DNA of 39,108 bases from Gallionella sp. UBA4121 (GTDB lineage Bacteria; Pseudomonadota; Gammaproteobacteria; Burkholderiales; Gallionellaceae): positions 6,278 to 45,385 of the forward strand of contig DFWZ01000006.1 in NCBI GenBank assembly GCA_002381565.1. The letters are read 5' to 3'. Within the stretch, counting starts at the first letter, position 1. Each line of letters starts with the position of its first letter. Shown piece by piece: positions 1 to 8,465 of this stretch. The position numbers were made by a program, and so were the translations under genes. The notes under the pieces are model-generated. The model did no database searches, was not told the DNA's origin, and saw nothing but the letters and a program-made list of their open reading frames with translations.

Positions 1-76
1 GGAGTTGTTTAGAATCAACAGCGGAGGCAGCGCCTTCATATCTTGTAAGTATCTTATTATAAAGCGGAGAAAAAAT

Positions 77-454
77 ATGAAATCTATCGTCGTCAGTATG
101 GCTGTAGCAGCAGGTTTGATGATTGCAGGTTCTGCAATGGCAGTAGATATGCCTCCACTGGCCAAGAAAAACAACTGCGTAGCTTGCCACGCAATTGACC
201 ATAAGGTCGTTGGACCGGCCTGGATGGATGTTGCCAAGAAGTACAAGGGCGCAAAAACATACAAGTATTCCAGCAAGGGATCGGCAGCGCCTGATGCCAA
301 GGAATATCCTGTTGTAGAAGGACTGATGCAGAAGGTGTCGCACGGCGGTACAGGTAACTGGGGTTCCATGCCTATGATTGCTAACGATCCAGCTGGAACA
401 AAGCAAGCGGACATCAAGGAATTGGTTGAATTCATTCTGGGTCTGGCCAAGTAA
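77..454 (+). CDS. Small periplasmic class I cytochrome c
   Basis: A 125-residue mono-haem electron carrier exported to the periplasm. Residues 1-22 form a Sec signal peptide ending in SAMA. The haem-binding CVACH motif is at residues 34-38. Met100, in the WGSMPM segment, is the likely sixth iron ligand, the same placement as in c551/c552-type cytochromes. Size and motif spacing fit small soluble cytochromes that pass electrons to terminal oxidases or nitrite reductases, but the partner cannot be told from this window. The reading frame stays open to base 5. The ATG at 77 is preferred because GGAG lies at 66-69 and the signal peptide begins there; the upstream 24 residues look like translated leader. 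A terminator follows at 496-522, so the gene is probably a single unit or the last of an upstream operon. Confidence 0.9.
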   Translation: MKSIVVSMAVAAGLMIAGSAMAVDMPPLAKKNNCVACHAIDHKVVGPAWMDVAKKYKGAKTYKYSSKGSAAPDAKEYPVVEGLMQKVSHGGTGNWGSMPMIANDPAGTKQADIKELVEFILGLAK

Positions 455-495
455 GATTTCCCCGGATTTTTTGAAGGGGCAGGAGCAATCCTGGG

Positions 496-522
496 AAAAG
501 CCGGCGCAAGCTGGCTTTTTTA
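496..522 (+). terminator. Rho-independent terminator after cytochrome c gene
   Basis: AAAGCCGGC and GCTGGCTTTTTT form a GC-rich stem (one G-T pair) with a four-base GCAA loop, followed directly by a run of T. It lies 42 bases after the cytochrome stop and before the livK promoter. Confidence 0.8.
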
Positions 523-535
523 ATGCTCTTCAAAA

Positions 536-565
536 TTGACAAGCAGTGTGCCTGCTCCGCATAAT
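536..565 (+). promoter_or_regulatory. Sigma-70-type promoter for the liv operon
   Basis: A perfect -35 box TTGACA (536-541) is separated by 18 bases from a -10 box CATAAT (560-565, five of six consensus positions). It lies after the cytochrome terminator and about 45 bases before the livK start. Prediction by eye. Confidence 0.7.
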
Positions 566-611
566 CCGGGCGTTAGACGGTCGCGTTATATTCATTAACT
601 TGGGATTTAAA

Positions 612-1766
612 ATGTCATTACGTTCTGTTGGCTCATTATTGCTCGTCGCTTTAACACTGGCCGCATGCGGAAAATCCGCCACCGAACAGGCCTCCGGCGA
701 CCTGCTGGTGCGTATCGGCGCGGCAGCACCCCTGACCGGACCGCAGGCGCATCTGGGCAAAGACAATGAGAACGGCACGCGTATGGCAATCGATGATGCC
801 AACGCCAAAGGCGTCGTGATCGGCGGGAAGAAGGTGCATTTCGAGCTGATCAGCGAAGACGATCAGGCCGATCCCAAGACGGCGACCATCGTCGCGCAAA
901 AGCTGGTGGACAACAATGTGAGCGGCGTGATCGGCCATCTCAACTCGGGCACCACGATTCCTGCTGCCAAAATATACAGCGATAACGGCATTCCGCAGAT
1001 TTCGCCTTCTGCAACGGCGGTCGCTTACACCAGCCAGGGATTCAGGACCGCGTTCCGCGTGATGGCGAACGATGCGCAGCAGGGTCATGTGCTGGGCGTA
1101 TATGCTGTTAAAACTCTGGGCGCTAAAAGAATAGCGGTCATCGATGACCGCACGGCCTATGGGCAGGGCCTGGCCGATGAATTCATCAAGGCAGCAAAGG
1201 CCGCCGGCGCCGAAATCGTCGCACACGAATACACCAGCGACAAGTCGGTGGACTTCACGGCTGTGCTGACTGCGGTAAAGTCAAAACAGCCTGATCTGCT
1301 GTTCTATGGCGGAATGGATGCGCAAGGCGGCCCGATGGCAAGACAGATCAAGGCGCTCGCACTCAATGTCAAGCTCATGATGGGCGATGGCGGTTATACC
1401 CCGGAATTCCTCAAGCTGGCAGGCGATGCGGCGGAAGGTGCTTACGCCTCGTTGCCCGGCGTGCCCCTGGATAAAATGCCCGGCGGCAAGGATTTTGCTG
1501 CGCGTTTCGAAGCCCGTTACCAGCCTATCCAGTTGTATGCAGCTTATTGCTATGACGCTGTGAATGTGATGATAGCGGCGATGCAAAAGGCAGGCTCCAC
1601 CGAACCTGCCAAATATCTCCCCGCACTTGCCAGTATTTCTTTTGATGGCATCACCGCCAACATCCAGTTCGATGCGAAGGGCGATCTCAAGGGCGGGGCT
1701 GTGACGCTGTATCAGGTGCAGCAAGGTAAATGGCAGGCGATGGCAACTGTCGGCGCGGCGCAATGA
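612..1766 (+). CDS. livK: Branched-chain amino acid ABC transporter substrate-binding lipoprotein
   Basis: Extracytoplasmic binding protein (Peripla_BP_6 / LivJ-LivK type) that captures leucine, isoleucine, valine or a related small amide or amino acid and hands it to the LivHM permease. The 384-residue protein starts with a lipoprotein signal: a hydrophobic stretch and the lipobox LAAC, with Cys19 as the lipidated residue, so it would be membrane-anchored in the periplasm. The body shows the two-lobed LivJ pattern, for example the GPQAHLGKDNENG segment near the start and GVIGHLNSG at about 130. The frame extends upstream to 546, but ATG 612 gives the correct signal peptide. It heads a five-gene operon, 39 bases before livH. 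Exact substrate is unknown: related systems import urea, amides or aromatic acids. Confidence 0.88.
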   Translation: MSLRSVGSLLLVALTLAACGKSATEQASGDLLVRIGAAAPLTGPQAHLGKDNENGTRMAIDDANAKGVVIGGKKVHFELISEDDQADPKTATIVAQKLVDNNVSGVIGHLNSGTTIPAAKIYSDNGIPQISPSATAVAYTSQGFRTAFRVMANDAQQGHVLGVYAVKTLGAKRIAVIDDRTAYGQGLADEFIKAAKAAGAEIVAHEYTSDKSVDFTAVLTAVKSKQPDLLFYGGMDAQGGPMARQIKALALNVKLMMGDGGYTPEFLKLAGDAAEGAYASLPGVPLDKMPGGKDFAARFEARYQPIQLYAAYCYDAVNVMIAAMQKAGSTEPAKYLPALASISFDGITANIQFDAKGDLKGGAVTLYQVQQGKWQAMATVGAAQ

Positions 1767-1805
1767 GCTCTGTATCCGCACGAGTGGATTGAGCAGCACC
1801 AGTAA

Positions 1806-2729
1806 ATGGAAATATTCTTACAGCAAATCATCAACGGTCTGGTGCAGGGCAGTGTGTACGCGCTGGTGGCGCTGGGCTACACCATGGTGTACGGCATCCT
1901 TGGCCTGATCAATTTCGCACACGGCGAAGTAGTGATGGCAGGCGCGATGCTCGCACTCTCCGCACTGACTGCCATGATCGGTTGGGGTTTGTCGCCGTTG
2001 CTGGCGCTGCCCGTCAGCCTGGTGCTGGCGATGGCAGGATGCATGCTGCTGGGTTTTGGCATCGAACGCATCGCCTACCGGCCCCTGCGTCACGCGCCCA
2101 GACTGGCGCCGCTGATCACGGCGATCGGCGTATCCATCGTGCTGCAAAATCTTGCCATGATGATCTGGGGGCGCGAGTATCACGCTTTCCCGCAATTGAT
2201 CATCAATCACCCGCACCAGATAGGCGGCGCGATTATCAATGACATCCAGATCATCATCGTCATCACGGCGCTAAGCTTAATGGCGGGCCTGATGGTGGTG
2301 GTACATCGCACCCGTCTGGGACGCGCGATGCGCGCGGTGGCCGAAAACCAGCACGCCGCACAACTGATGGGGGTGGATGTCAATCGCGTGATCTCGACAA
2401 CCTTCATGATAGGTTCAGCACTGGCGGCCGTGGCGGGTTTAATGGTCAGTGCCAACTATGGCCTTGCGCATTACTACATGGGTTTTCTGCTGGGGCTCAA
2501 GGCATTTACCGCTGCGGTGCTGGGCGGGATAGGCAACCTGCGCGGCGCGATGCTGGGCGGGTTGTTGCTGGGCCTGATCGAGAGCCTGGGAGCCGGCTAT
2601 ATCGGCGACATCACCTACGGATTCATGGGCAGCCAGTATCAGGATGTGTTTGCTTTCTTCGTGCTGATCGCGGTGCTGGTGTTCAGGCCAGCGGGTTTGC
2701 TCGGTGAACGTCTGGCGGAGCGGGCGTGA
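1806..2729 (+). CDS. livH: Branched-chain amino acid ABC transporter permease LivH
   Basis: Inner-membrane permease, 307 residues, of the LivH/BPD_transp_2 family. It forms the translocation channel with LivM. The N-terminus (QQIINGLVQGSVYALVALGY) and the following GILGLINFAHGE segment are hallmark LivH sequence, and at least seven hydrophobic spans can be followed. The conserved GLKAFTAAVLGGIGN loop near residue 225-240 fits the ATPase-coupling region. ATG 1806 starts directly at the conserved N-terminus. The stop overlaps the GTG start of livM by four bases (GTGA), which implies translational coupling. Confidence 0.93.
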   Translation: MEIFLQQIINGLVQGSVYALVALGYTMVYGILGLINFAHGEVVMAGAMLALSALTAMIGWGLSPLLALPVSLVLAMAGCMLLGFGIERIAYRPLRHAPRLAPLITAIGVSIVLQNLAMMIWGREYHAFPQLIINHPHQIGGAIINDIQIIIVITALSLMAGLMVVVHRTRLGRAMRAVAENQHAAQLMGVDVNRVISTTFMIGSALAAVAGLMVSANYGLAHYYMGFLLGLKAFTAAVLGGIGNLRGAMLGGLLLGLIESLGAGYIGDITYGFMGSQYQDVFAFFVLIAVLVFRPAGLLGERLAERA

Positions 2730-3829
2730 AAACCTTTAAATTCTCCAGGCGAAACCTGATGTTCTGCCTGGCGCTGGGCGGTTTGCTGTTGTTGCCCTTC
2801 GTCACCGATGCGCTGCTCGGACGCGGCTGGGTGCGCATCGTGGATTTTGCGATGCTCTACATCATGCTGGCTCTGGGATTGAACATCGTGGTGGGGTACG
2901 CGGGGCTGCTGGATCTGGGTTACATCGCTTTCTTCGCGGTGGGCGCATACTGCTATGCGCTGACCGGATCGCCGCATCTGGCGATTGCCTTTCCATTGCT
3001 GTTTCCTGACGGTCTGCATCTGTCATTCTGGATCGTGTTGCCGCTGGCGGCGGGGCTGGCGGGCGGCTTAGGCGTGCTGCTGGGTTTTCCGACACTGCGC
3101 TTAAGAGGTGATTATCTGGCCATTGTTACCTTGGGCTTCGGCGAAATCATCCGCATCTTCATGAACAATCTGAACGCGCCGGTCAATCTGACCAACGGCC
3201 CGCAAGGCATCAGCCGGATTGATCCTGTCAGCATCGCAGGCGTGTCGCTCAATGCAACGCAGAAACTGTTCGGTATTGAGTTGCCCTCGGTGCACCTGTA
3301 TTTTTACCTGTTTTTAGGTTTTGCCGCGCTGGTGGCGTGGGTTTCATACAGGCTGGAAAAATCGCGTATCGGTCGTGCCTGGATGGCGATACGCGAAGAC
3401 GAGATTGCAGCCTCGGCGATGGGCATCAACACCCGCAACCTCAAGCTGCTGGCGTTCGCCATGGGCGCTGCGTTCGGCGGCGTGTCAGGCACCTTGTTCG
3501 CGGGATTTCAGGGATTCGTCAGCCCCGAAAGTTTCAGCCTGATGGAATCCATCATGGTGCTGTGCATGGTGGTGCTGGGCGGAATGGGGCACATTTACGG
3601 GGTGATCCTGGGCGGGCTGATGCTGGCCCTGTTGCCGGAAATGCTGCGTCACAGCGTGGTGCCCTTGCAGCAGGCGATGTTCGGTAAAGTCATCATCGAC
3701 CCTGAGAGTCTGCGCATGTTGCTGTTTGGCATCGCACTGATCGTGGTGATGCTGTATCGTCCGGCAGGTTTGTGGCCATCCCCTGTGCGTCGCCGCGAAC
3801 TGGCGTCCGATGAGGCGGAGACACTATGA
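2726..3829 (+). CDS. livM: Branched-chain amino acid ABC transporter permease LivM
   Basis: Second inner-membrane permease of the importer, 367 residues, BPD_transp_2 family. Recognisable LivM segments are the LGLNIVVGYAGLLDLGYIAFFAVGAY region (about residues 50-75), GDYLAIVTLGFGEIIRI (about 130-145) and the C-terminal VLGGMGHIYGVILGG coupling loop. The start is GTG at 2726, overlapping the livH stop by four bases. Its stop at 3829 is followed by a short dispersed repeat instead of the direct overlap seen at the other junctions in the operon. Confidence 0.93.
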   Translation: MKTFKFSRRNLMFCLALGGLLLLPFVTDALLGRGWVRIVDFAMLYIMLALGLNIVVGYAGLLDLGYIAFFAVGAYCYALTGSPHLAIAFPLLFPDGLHLSFWIVLPLAAGLAGGLGVLLGFPTLRLRGDYLAIVTLGFGEIIRIFMNNLNAPVNLTNGPQGISRIDPVSIAGVSLNATQKLFGIELPSVHLYFYLFLGFAALVAWVSYRLEKSRIGRAWMAIREDEIAASAMGINTRNLKLLAFAMGAAFGGVSGTLFAGFQGFVSPESFSLMESIMVLCMVVLGGMGHIYGVILGGLMLALLPEMLRHSVVPLQQAMFGKVIIDPESLRMLLFGIALIVVMLYRPAGLWPSPVRRRELASDEAETL

Positions 3830-3855
3830 TCCTTCGACAAGCTCAGGACAGGCCG
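3830..3855. repeat. Short dispersed repeat between livM and livG
   Basis: The 37-base livM-livG gap holds the word CCTTCGACAAGCTCAGGACA. This word (reverse TGTCCTGAGCTTGTCGAAGG) belongs to a family of short intergenic repeats that I recall from many environmental bacterial genomes; when read through it translates as PSTSSGQA. Only one clear copy is in this window, so its repeat nature rests on prior knowledge. Confidence 0.55.
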
Positions 3856-3866
3856 CGGGTGTTCAA

Positions 3867-4643
3867 ATGACTAACGTTGTCCCACTTCTGGAACTCTCAA
3901 ATATAGGCAAACAGTTTGGCGGTTTGCATGCGCTAAACGATGTGTCTTTGCACATCGGGCGCGGCGAAATCTATGGACTGATCGGCCCGAATGGCGCGGG
4001 CAAGACCACGCTGTTCAACGTCATCACCGGCTTGTATCAGCCTAATTCAGGCGAATTTCACTTCAACGGACGCAGCTATCAAAAGGGCGCGCCTCACGTG
4101 CTGGCAGAGGCGGGCATCGCGCGTACTTTCCAGAATATCCGCCTGTTTGCCAATCTCACCGCGCTGGAAAATGTGATGATAGGTCGTCATGTTCGCACCC
4201 GTGCGGGCGTGTTTGGCGCATTGCTGCGCAATAAGGCTGCACGGCTCGAGGAAAAATTCTGCCAGGAGAGGGCGCACGAATTGCTGCGCTACGTCGGCAT
4301 CGGGAAACCGGGCCATACGCTGGCAAAAAATCTTTCCTATGGCGAACAGCGGCGTCTGGAAATCGCGCGCGCGCTGGCCACCGAGCCGTTGTTGCTCGCG
4401 CTCGATGAGCCTGCCGCCGGGATGAATGCCACAGAAACAGAGAGTTTAAAGGTGCTGTTGCAGGATATACGCGCGACGGGCATCACCGTGCTGCTGATCG
4501 AGCACGACGTGAAGCTGATCATGGGGCTGTGCGACCGCGTGGCTGTGCTCGATTATGGCCGCAAGATTGCAGAAGGTGTGCCTGAAGAAGTACGCAGCAA
4601 CCCCGCCGTAATCGCCGCCTATCTGGGAGCGGACGATGAGTGA
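3867..4643 (+). CDS. livG: Branched-chain amino acid ABC transporter ATP-binding protein LivG
   Basis: First of the two cytoplasmic ATPases that power the importer; 258 residues from ATG 3867. Walker A is GPNGAGKTT, the ABC signature is LSYGEQRR, and Walker B leads into LALDEPAAGMN, the extended form typical of LivG. The C-terminus (EEVRSNPAVIAAYLGADDE) is a classic LivG ending. The frame is open upstream to 3810, but those 19 extra residues translate livM tail and the repeat at 3830-3855, so they are not considered part of the protein. The last eight bases overlap livF. Confidence 0.93.
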   Translation: MTNVVPLLELSNIGKQFGGLHALNDVSLHIGRGEIYGLIGPNGAGKTTLFNVITGLYQPNSGEFHFNGRSYQKGAPHVLAEAGIARTFQNIRLFANLTALENVMIGRHVRTRAGVFGALLRNKAARLEEKFCQERAHELLRYVGIGKPGHTLAKNLSYGEQRRLEIARALATEPLLLALDEPAAGMNATETESLKVLLQDIRATGITVLLIEHDVKLIMGLCDRVAVLDYGRKIAEGVPEEVRSNPAVIAAYLGADDE

Positions 4644-5421
4644 AAAACTTACTCCCTCACCATTGAAGGGGGAGGGCTGGGGTGGGGGTGAAAAAACTTC
4701 TATTATCGATTGTCCTTTATTGGAAGTGCGCGATTTGCAGGTGGCCTACAGCGGCATACATGCGGTCAAAGGTATCGATTTGCACATAGCACCCGGTGAA
4801 CTGATTGCGCTGATCGGCAGCAATGGTGCGGGCAAGACCACCACGCTGAAAACCCTGGCGGGCCTGCTCCCCCCGGCCGCCGGACAAGTGATTTTCGACG
4901 GGAAAAATCTGGCAAACGTGGTCGCTCACCAGCGCGTGGCGATGGGTATTGCGCTGGTGCCTGAAGGGCGCGGCGTATTCGCCCGTCTCTCCGTCGCGGA
5001 AAACCTGCTGATGGGTGCTTATAGTCGCTGTGATCAGGCCGAAATCAACGACGATCTGGCGCGCATGTACGCCCTGTTCCCGCGTCTCGTCGAACGACGC
5101 AGTCAACTGGCGGGCACGCTGTCCGGCGGCGAACAACAGATGCTCGCGATGGCGCGCGCCCTGATGAGCCGTCCGCGCCTGTTGATGCTGGACGAGCCCA
5201 GCATGGGTCTGGCGCCCTTGATGGTGAAAAAGATTTTTGAAACCATCAGCGATGTGGCGGCCCAGGGGATGAGTATACTGCTGGTCGAGCAAAATGCCCG
5301 GCTCGCCTTGCAAGTAGCCGGGCGGGGCTATGTGATGGAGGGCGGTGCGATTACCCTGTCGGGAGAATCCGGCGAGCTGCTGGGCAGCGATGCCGTGCAA
5401 CGAGCCTATCTGGGAGGTTAG
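4636..5421 (+). CDS. livF: Branched-chain amino acid ABC transporter ATP-binding protein LivF
   Basis: Second ATPase of the importer, 261 residues. Walker A GSNGAGKTT, signature LSGGEQQ and Walker B LLMLDEPSMGLAP are all present, and the protein ends YLGG as LivF usually does. The ATG at 4636 overlaps livG by eight bases. Odd feature: LivF normally starts at the segment LLEVRDLQVAYSGIHAVKG, but here about 27 residues precede it, and these translate a G-rich repeat (PSPLKGEGWGGGE). Either the protein carries a repeat-derived extension, or translation begins at TTG 4720. The ATPase core looks intact either way. Confidence 0.92.
   Translation: MSEKLTPSPLKGEGWGGGEKTSIIDCPLLEVRDLQVAYSGIHAVKGIDLHIAPGELIALIGSNGAGKTTTLKTLAGLLPPAAGQVIFDGKNLANVVAHQRVAMGIALVPEGRGVFARLSVAENLLMGAYSRCDQAEINDDLARMYALFPRLVERRSQLAGTLSGGEQQMLAMARALMSRPRLLMLDEPSMGLAPLMVKKIFETISDVAAQGMSILLVEQNARLALQVAGRGYVMEGGAITLSGESGELLGSDAVQRAYLGG
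4651..4690. repeat. G-rich dispersed repeat inside the 5' end of livF
   Basis: ACTCCCTCACC at the left and GGTGGGGGTG at the right surround a purine-rich core. The reading PSPLKGEGWGGGE is a common translation of a dispersed palindromic repeat in proteobacterial genomes (recalled, not searched). It sits at the livG-livF junction and extends the livF frame in phase. Confidence 0.5.
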
Positions 5422-5580
5422 CTGCAATTTCGTGTTGTATCTGGCCTGTGACAGTGATTATTATTTACTAATCCTACTCATCGCCATATTTGGTTTTGAG
5501 CCGTACTTGTCGCGACACCACTGCGCGTTTGATGCCCCTGGTCTGTCGGCTTTTATTCTGTAGTTTATTGAAAGATTCTT

Positions 5581-6063
5581 ATGTTCCCAGTCTACGATGT
5601 TGATGCCCTCCTTTTACTTGCCATATCCTTAGCCTCGAAGAGGCGACCGGCTGAACTTGTCGAGATCATCGCTGCAGGCGATCTGATTCAGGGCGCGGTT
5701 TGTTCCGAGCTGGATCTGGCAGAGGCGTTTCATCGGCTCTCCGCACACGGCCTGATCTGCGAGGTCGGGGGCGGCTATGCGCTGACGCTGGATGCGCAGA
5801 AACTCATGACGGGTCAGAAGAGGGCCGATGCTCATGAGCGCGTCTTCGGCATCAAGGATAATCTCGCCGCCTACAACCCCGCGGGCGAACACGCACCCAT
5901 CCTGGTCACAGTGGAACAACTGGCTGAGGCCGTTCTGGCACACCAGACGGCCAAAAGCTCGCCGGGCAGAAACCTGTTTGTGCCTAAACCCAAACCGGCT
6001 GAACTCGACAGCAAGCGGCCGGGGCGGCGCAAGCCTCTGCCGGTACGCCGACGCAAGACTTGA
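5581..6063 (+). CDS. Conserved-looking hypothetical protein, possible winged helix
   Basis: I do not recognise a named family. The 160-residue protein has an N-terminal part (about residues 1-80) with three helices and a GLICEVGGGYALT hairpin, which resembles a winged-helix DNA-binding fold. The C-terminal 30 residues are very basic and proline-rich (PGRRKPLPVRRRKT), suggesting nucleic-acid contact. There is no signal peptide or membrane span. It follows livF after 159 bases, which is too far for certain co-transcription, and precedes the DUF3301 gene by 15 bases, so those two are probably one unit. Shine-Dalgarno is weak. The fold assignment is an inference from pattern only. Confidence 0.65.
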   Translation: MFPVYDVDALLLLAISLASKRRPAELVEIIAAGDLIQGAVCSELDLAEAFHRLSAHGLICEVGGGYALTLDAQKLMTGQKRADAHERVFGIKDNLAAYNPAGEHAPILVTVEQLAEAVLAHQTAKSSPGRNLFVPKPKPAELDSKRPGRRKPLPVRRRKT

Positions 6064-6078
6064 TCTGCCTCTCGGGTG

Positions 6079-6390
6079 ATGGATGCGATAATTTTGTTGC
6101 TGCTGTTAGTCGCGCTGCTATGGTTCTGGTTCGACAGTATGCGTGCGCTTGAGGTCGCACGGAATATGGGAAAACAGGCCTGCAGCGAGGCGAATGTGCA
6201 ATTTCTCGATGACACGGTCGCCAATGTCGGGCTTGCGCTGGGACGTGACCCGTCCGGGCGCCGTGTATTGCGCCGCACCTATCGTTTCGAATTCAGTGAG
6301 ACCGGCAACACCCGACTTGAAGGCCGACTGATATTGACGGGCGACAAAATTGAATCGGTCACGATGGAGCCTTATCAAATATTGCCCTGA
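6079..6390 (+). CDS. DUF3301 family membrane-anchored small protein
   Basis: A 103-residue protein with one N-terminal membrane anchor (about residues 2-18, rich in I, L, V, W and F) followed by a soluble domain. The ALEVARNMGKQACSEANVQFLDDTV and RRTYRFEFSETG segments match DUF3301 as I know it from beta- and gammaproteobacteria. Function is unknown. A GTG at 6076 precedes ATG 6079 in frame; ATG is chosen. It converges on relA, with only 43 bases between the two stops and no clear terminator. Confidence 0.8.
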   Translation: MDAIILLLLLVALLWFWFDSMRALEVARNMGKQACSEANVQFLDDTVANVGLALGRDPSGRRVLRRTYRFEFSETGNTRLEGRLILTGDKIESVTMEPYQILP

Positions 6391-6433
6391 ACCGATATCG
6401 AGCGGATGTCAGCTTGATGCACATGTGCTCTGG

Positions 6434-8386
6434 CTATTCGCTCCACCTGGCTTCAAGCAGACGGTCTTGCCTTGCCATGCGCAGAACGTGCGCGCAGTCC
6501 TGCCGGTGTATGGTAATGCCACGGTCGCGGGTAACGTACGCGGTGATGTTATCAGGCGGTTTCGGATTGCAGCATCTGGCCGTCCGGGTCATCAGGTTGC
6601 CCACGCCTTCGATCAAAATGCCGGTAGAACTGCTGTGTTCTGCGGCCGGCCTGAAAACGGGTTTTATGATGGCGATTAGCTTGTTCGGCAACTCTTCCTG
6701 AAGGGCTATGGCAATGCGCCGCAGCGTGATTTCATTGCGTCCGATGGCCGCCAGCAAATCATCCAGCTTATTGAAATGCAGTCGTTGCGCGAGCTTTTCC
6801 TGATTGACCGATGTGACGCCATGTCGGTGCAGTTCCCGATCCAGTTGCACGCGACCCTGGGCTACGCTCTCATCGTAATTCTGGGCTTTGAACCAGGCGC
6901 GAACCTTGGCGCGTGCGCGCGCACCTTGCAAAAAGCCCAGCGTCGGGTTGAGCCAGTCGCGGCTGGGCCCACCCAGCTTGGTGGTGAGGATTTCTACGCG
7001 CTGACCGTTCTGTAACGGGTAATTGAGCGGGACGATACTGCCGTCCACTTTTGCACCGCGTGTGCGGTGTCCCAGATCGGTATGCAGGCTGTAGGCAAAA
7101 TCCACCGGGGTGGCGCCTTTGGTCAAGGCGATGACGCGTCCTTGCGGTGTGAGCACGTAGACCTGATCCTGGAACAAGTCATTCCTGAATTGTTCCTGCA
7201 AATCGCCTGTCTCGGAGATATCTTCTTTCCATTCCAGTATCTGGCGCAACCAGATGATTTTTTCATCGAGCCTGGCGTCGGATTTCCCGCCTTCCTTGTA
7301 GCGCCAGTGTGCTGCGACCCCCAGTTCGGAATACTGATGCATTTCATGGGTGCGGATCTGCACCTCGAAAGGCTGGCCGCGCTGATCTGTGACAGCCGTA
7401 TGCAGCGAGCGGTAATTGTTGCTCTTGGGATGGGCGATGTAATCGTCGAACTCGCTGGCAATCGGCTGCCACAAATCCTGCACCAGGCTCAGCGCCGCAT
7501 AACAGCTTTCCACATCATCAACCAGAATCCGCACGGCCCTTACGTCGTATAACTCGTCAAACGCAAGATGTTTGCGTTTCATCTTGTTGATGATGCTGTA
7601 GATGTGTTTGGGGCGGCCGGTCACGTCGGCCTTGATGCCGGCTTTAACCAGGGCCTGCTTTAATTGTGACACCACATCGCTGATATAGCGTTCGCGGTCG
7701 ATGCGGCGCTCATCCAGCAACCGGGCAATTTTCTTGTAGAGTTCGGGCTCCAGGTAGCGCACGGACAAGTCTTCCAGCTCCCATTTGATTTGCCAGACGC
7801 CGAGACGGTTTGCCAGCGGGGCGAACAGGTTATGCGTCTGCGCTGCGATCAGTCTTTGCTGTTCCGCGCTGGCCCCTGACAGGCAGCGGAGGGTATGGGT
7901 ACGCTCGGCCAGCTTGATCAGCACGACGCGGATGTCCTGCACCATCGCCAGCAACATCTTGCGCAGACTTTCGATTTGCAGGGCATGCTCCCCCTTTTGC
8001 TGCTCGCGATGTTGCCGCGTTGTGTCCAGATGCTGGATTTGCTCCAGGCGGGAAATGCCTTCCACCAGACCTTTTATATTTTTGCCGAAATCAGTTTCAA
8101 TTACCTCGTCCCAGTTGTCCAGATATTCCGGTACAGCATGCAGAATGGTCGCGGCTATCGCCTCGTAATCCATGTTCATGCCGAGCAAAATAGTCGCGGT
8201 GCCCAGCGCATGTTGCAGCAATGGCGTTCCGGTCAGTTCGGCTTTTCCGGCATAGAGCGCCTCAGTCAGTTCGCAGGCGCGCCGAATTACATCGATCTCA
8301 GCAGGGGCGAAGGCGGGCGACAAGGCGGCAAGCCAGGACACGGTATCCTGGATATTTTGCGAATCTTTTGTATGGATGGAAACCAT
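6434..8386 (-). CDS. relA: GTP pyrophosphokinase RelA, lacking the ACT domain
   Basis: Stringent-response (p)ppGpp synthetase. From ATG 8386 the protein has 650 residues and begins MVSIH, matching the usual RelA start; the frame is open to 8440. The N-terminal hydrolase domain is inactive: HAVPEY stands where SpoT has its HD and ED pairs. The synthetase domain carries EFDDYIAHPKSNNYRSLHT; EFDD is the signature of monofunctional RelA. A TGS domain (DQVYVLTPQGRVIALTKGA) and the Cys-Cys zinc-finger-like region (TARCCNPKPPDN...HRQDC) follow. The protein then stops at ARWSE, just where the C-terminal ACT/RRM domain of about 75 residues should begin. No other frame downstream restores it. The gene lies 79 bases after the EVE-domain gene (25 if GTG/ATG 8440 is used) and is probably co-transcribed with it. 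Confidence 0.9.
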   Translation of the reverse strand: MVSIHTKDSQNIQDTVSWLAALSPAFAPAEIDVIRRACELTEALYAGKAELTGTPLLQHALGTATILLGMNMDYEAIAATILHAVPEYLDNWDEVIETDFGKNIKGLVEGISRLEQIQHLDTTRQHREQQKGEHALQIESLRKMLLAMVQDIRVVLIKLAERTHTLRCLSGASAEQQRLIAAQTHNLFAPLANRLGVWQIKWELEDLSVRYLEPELYKKIARLLDERRIDRERYISDVVSQLKQALVKAGIKADVTGRPKHIYSIINKMKRKHLAFDELYDVRAVRILVDDVESCYAALSLVQDLWQPIASEFDDYIAHPKSNNYRSLHTAVTDQRGQPFEVQIRTHEMHQYSELGVAAHWRYKEGGKSDARLDEKIIWLRQILEWKEDISETGDLQEQFRNDLFQDQVYVLTPQGRVIALTKGATPVDFAYSLHTDLGHRTRGAKVDGSIVPLNYPLQNGQRVEILTTKLGGPSRDWLNPTLGFLQGARARAKVRAWFKAQNYDESVAQGRVQLDRELHRHGVTSVNQEKLAQRLHFNKLDDLLAAIGRNEITLRRIAIALQEELPNKLIAIIKPVFRPAAEHSSSTGILIEGVGNLMTRTARCCNPKPPDNITAYVTRDRGITIHRQDCAHVLRMARQDRLLEARWSE

Positions 8387-8465
8387 CTGTGTCAGCACAT
8401 TGCCTTGAACATGTTTGCGGATAAGGGCTGTACGACGCACAGTTTATGCAAGCCGGTTGCGCCCA

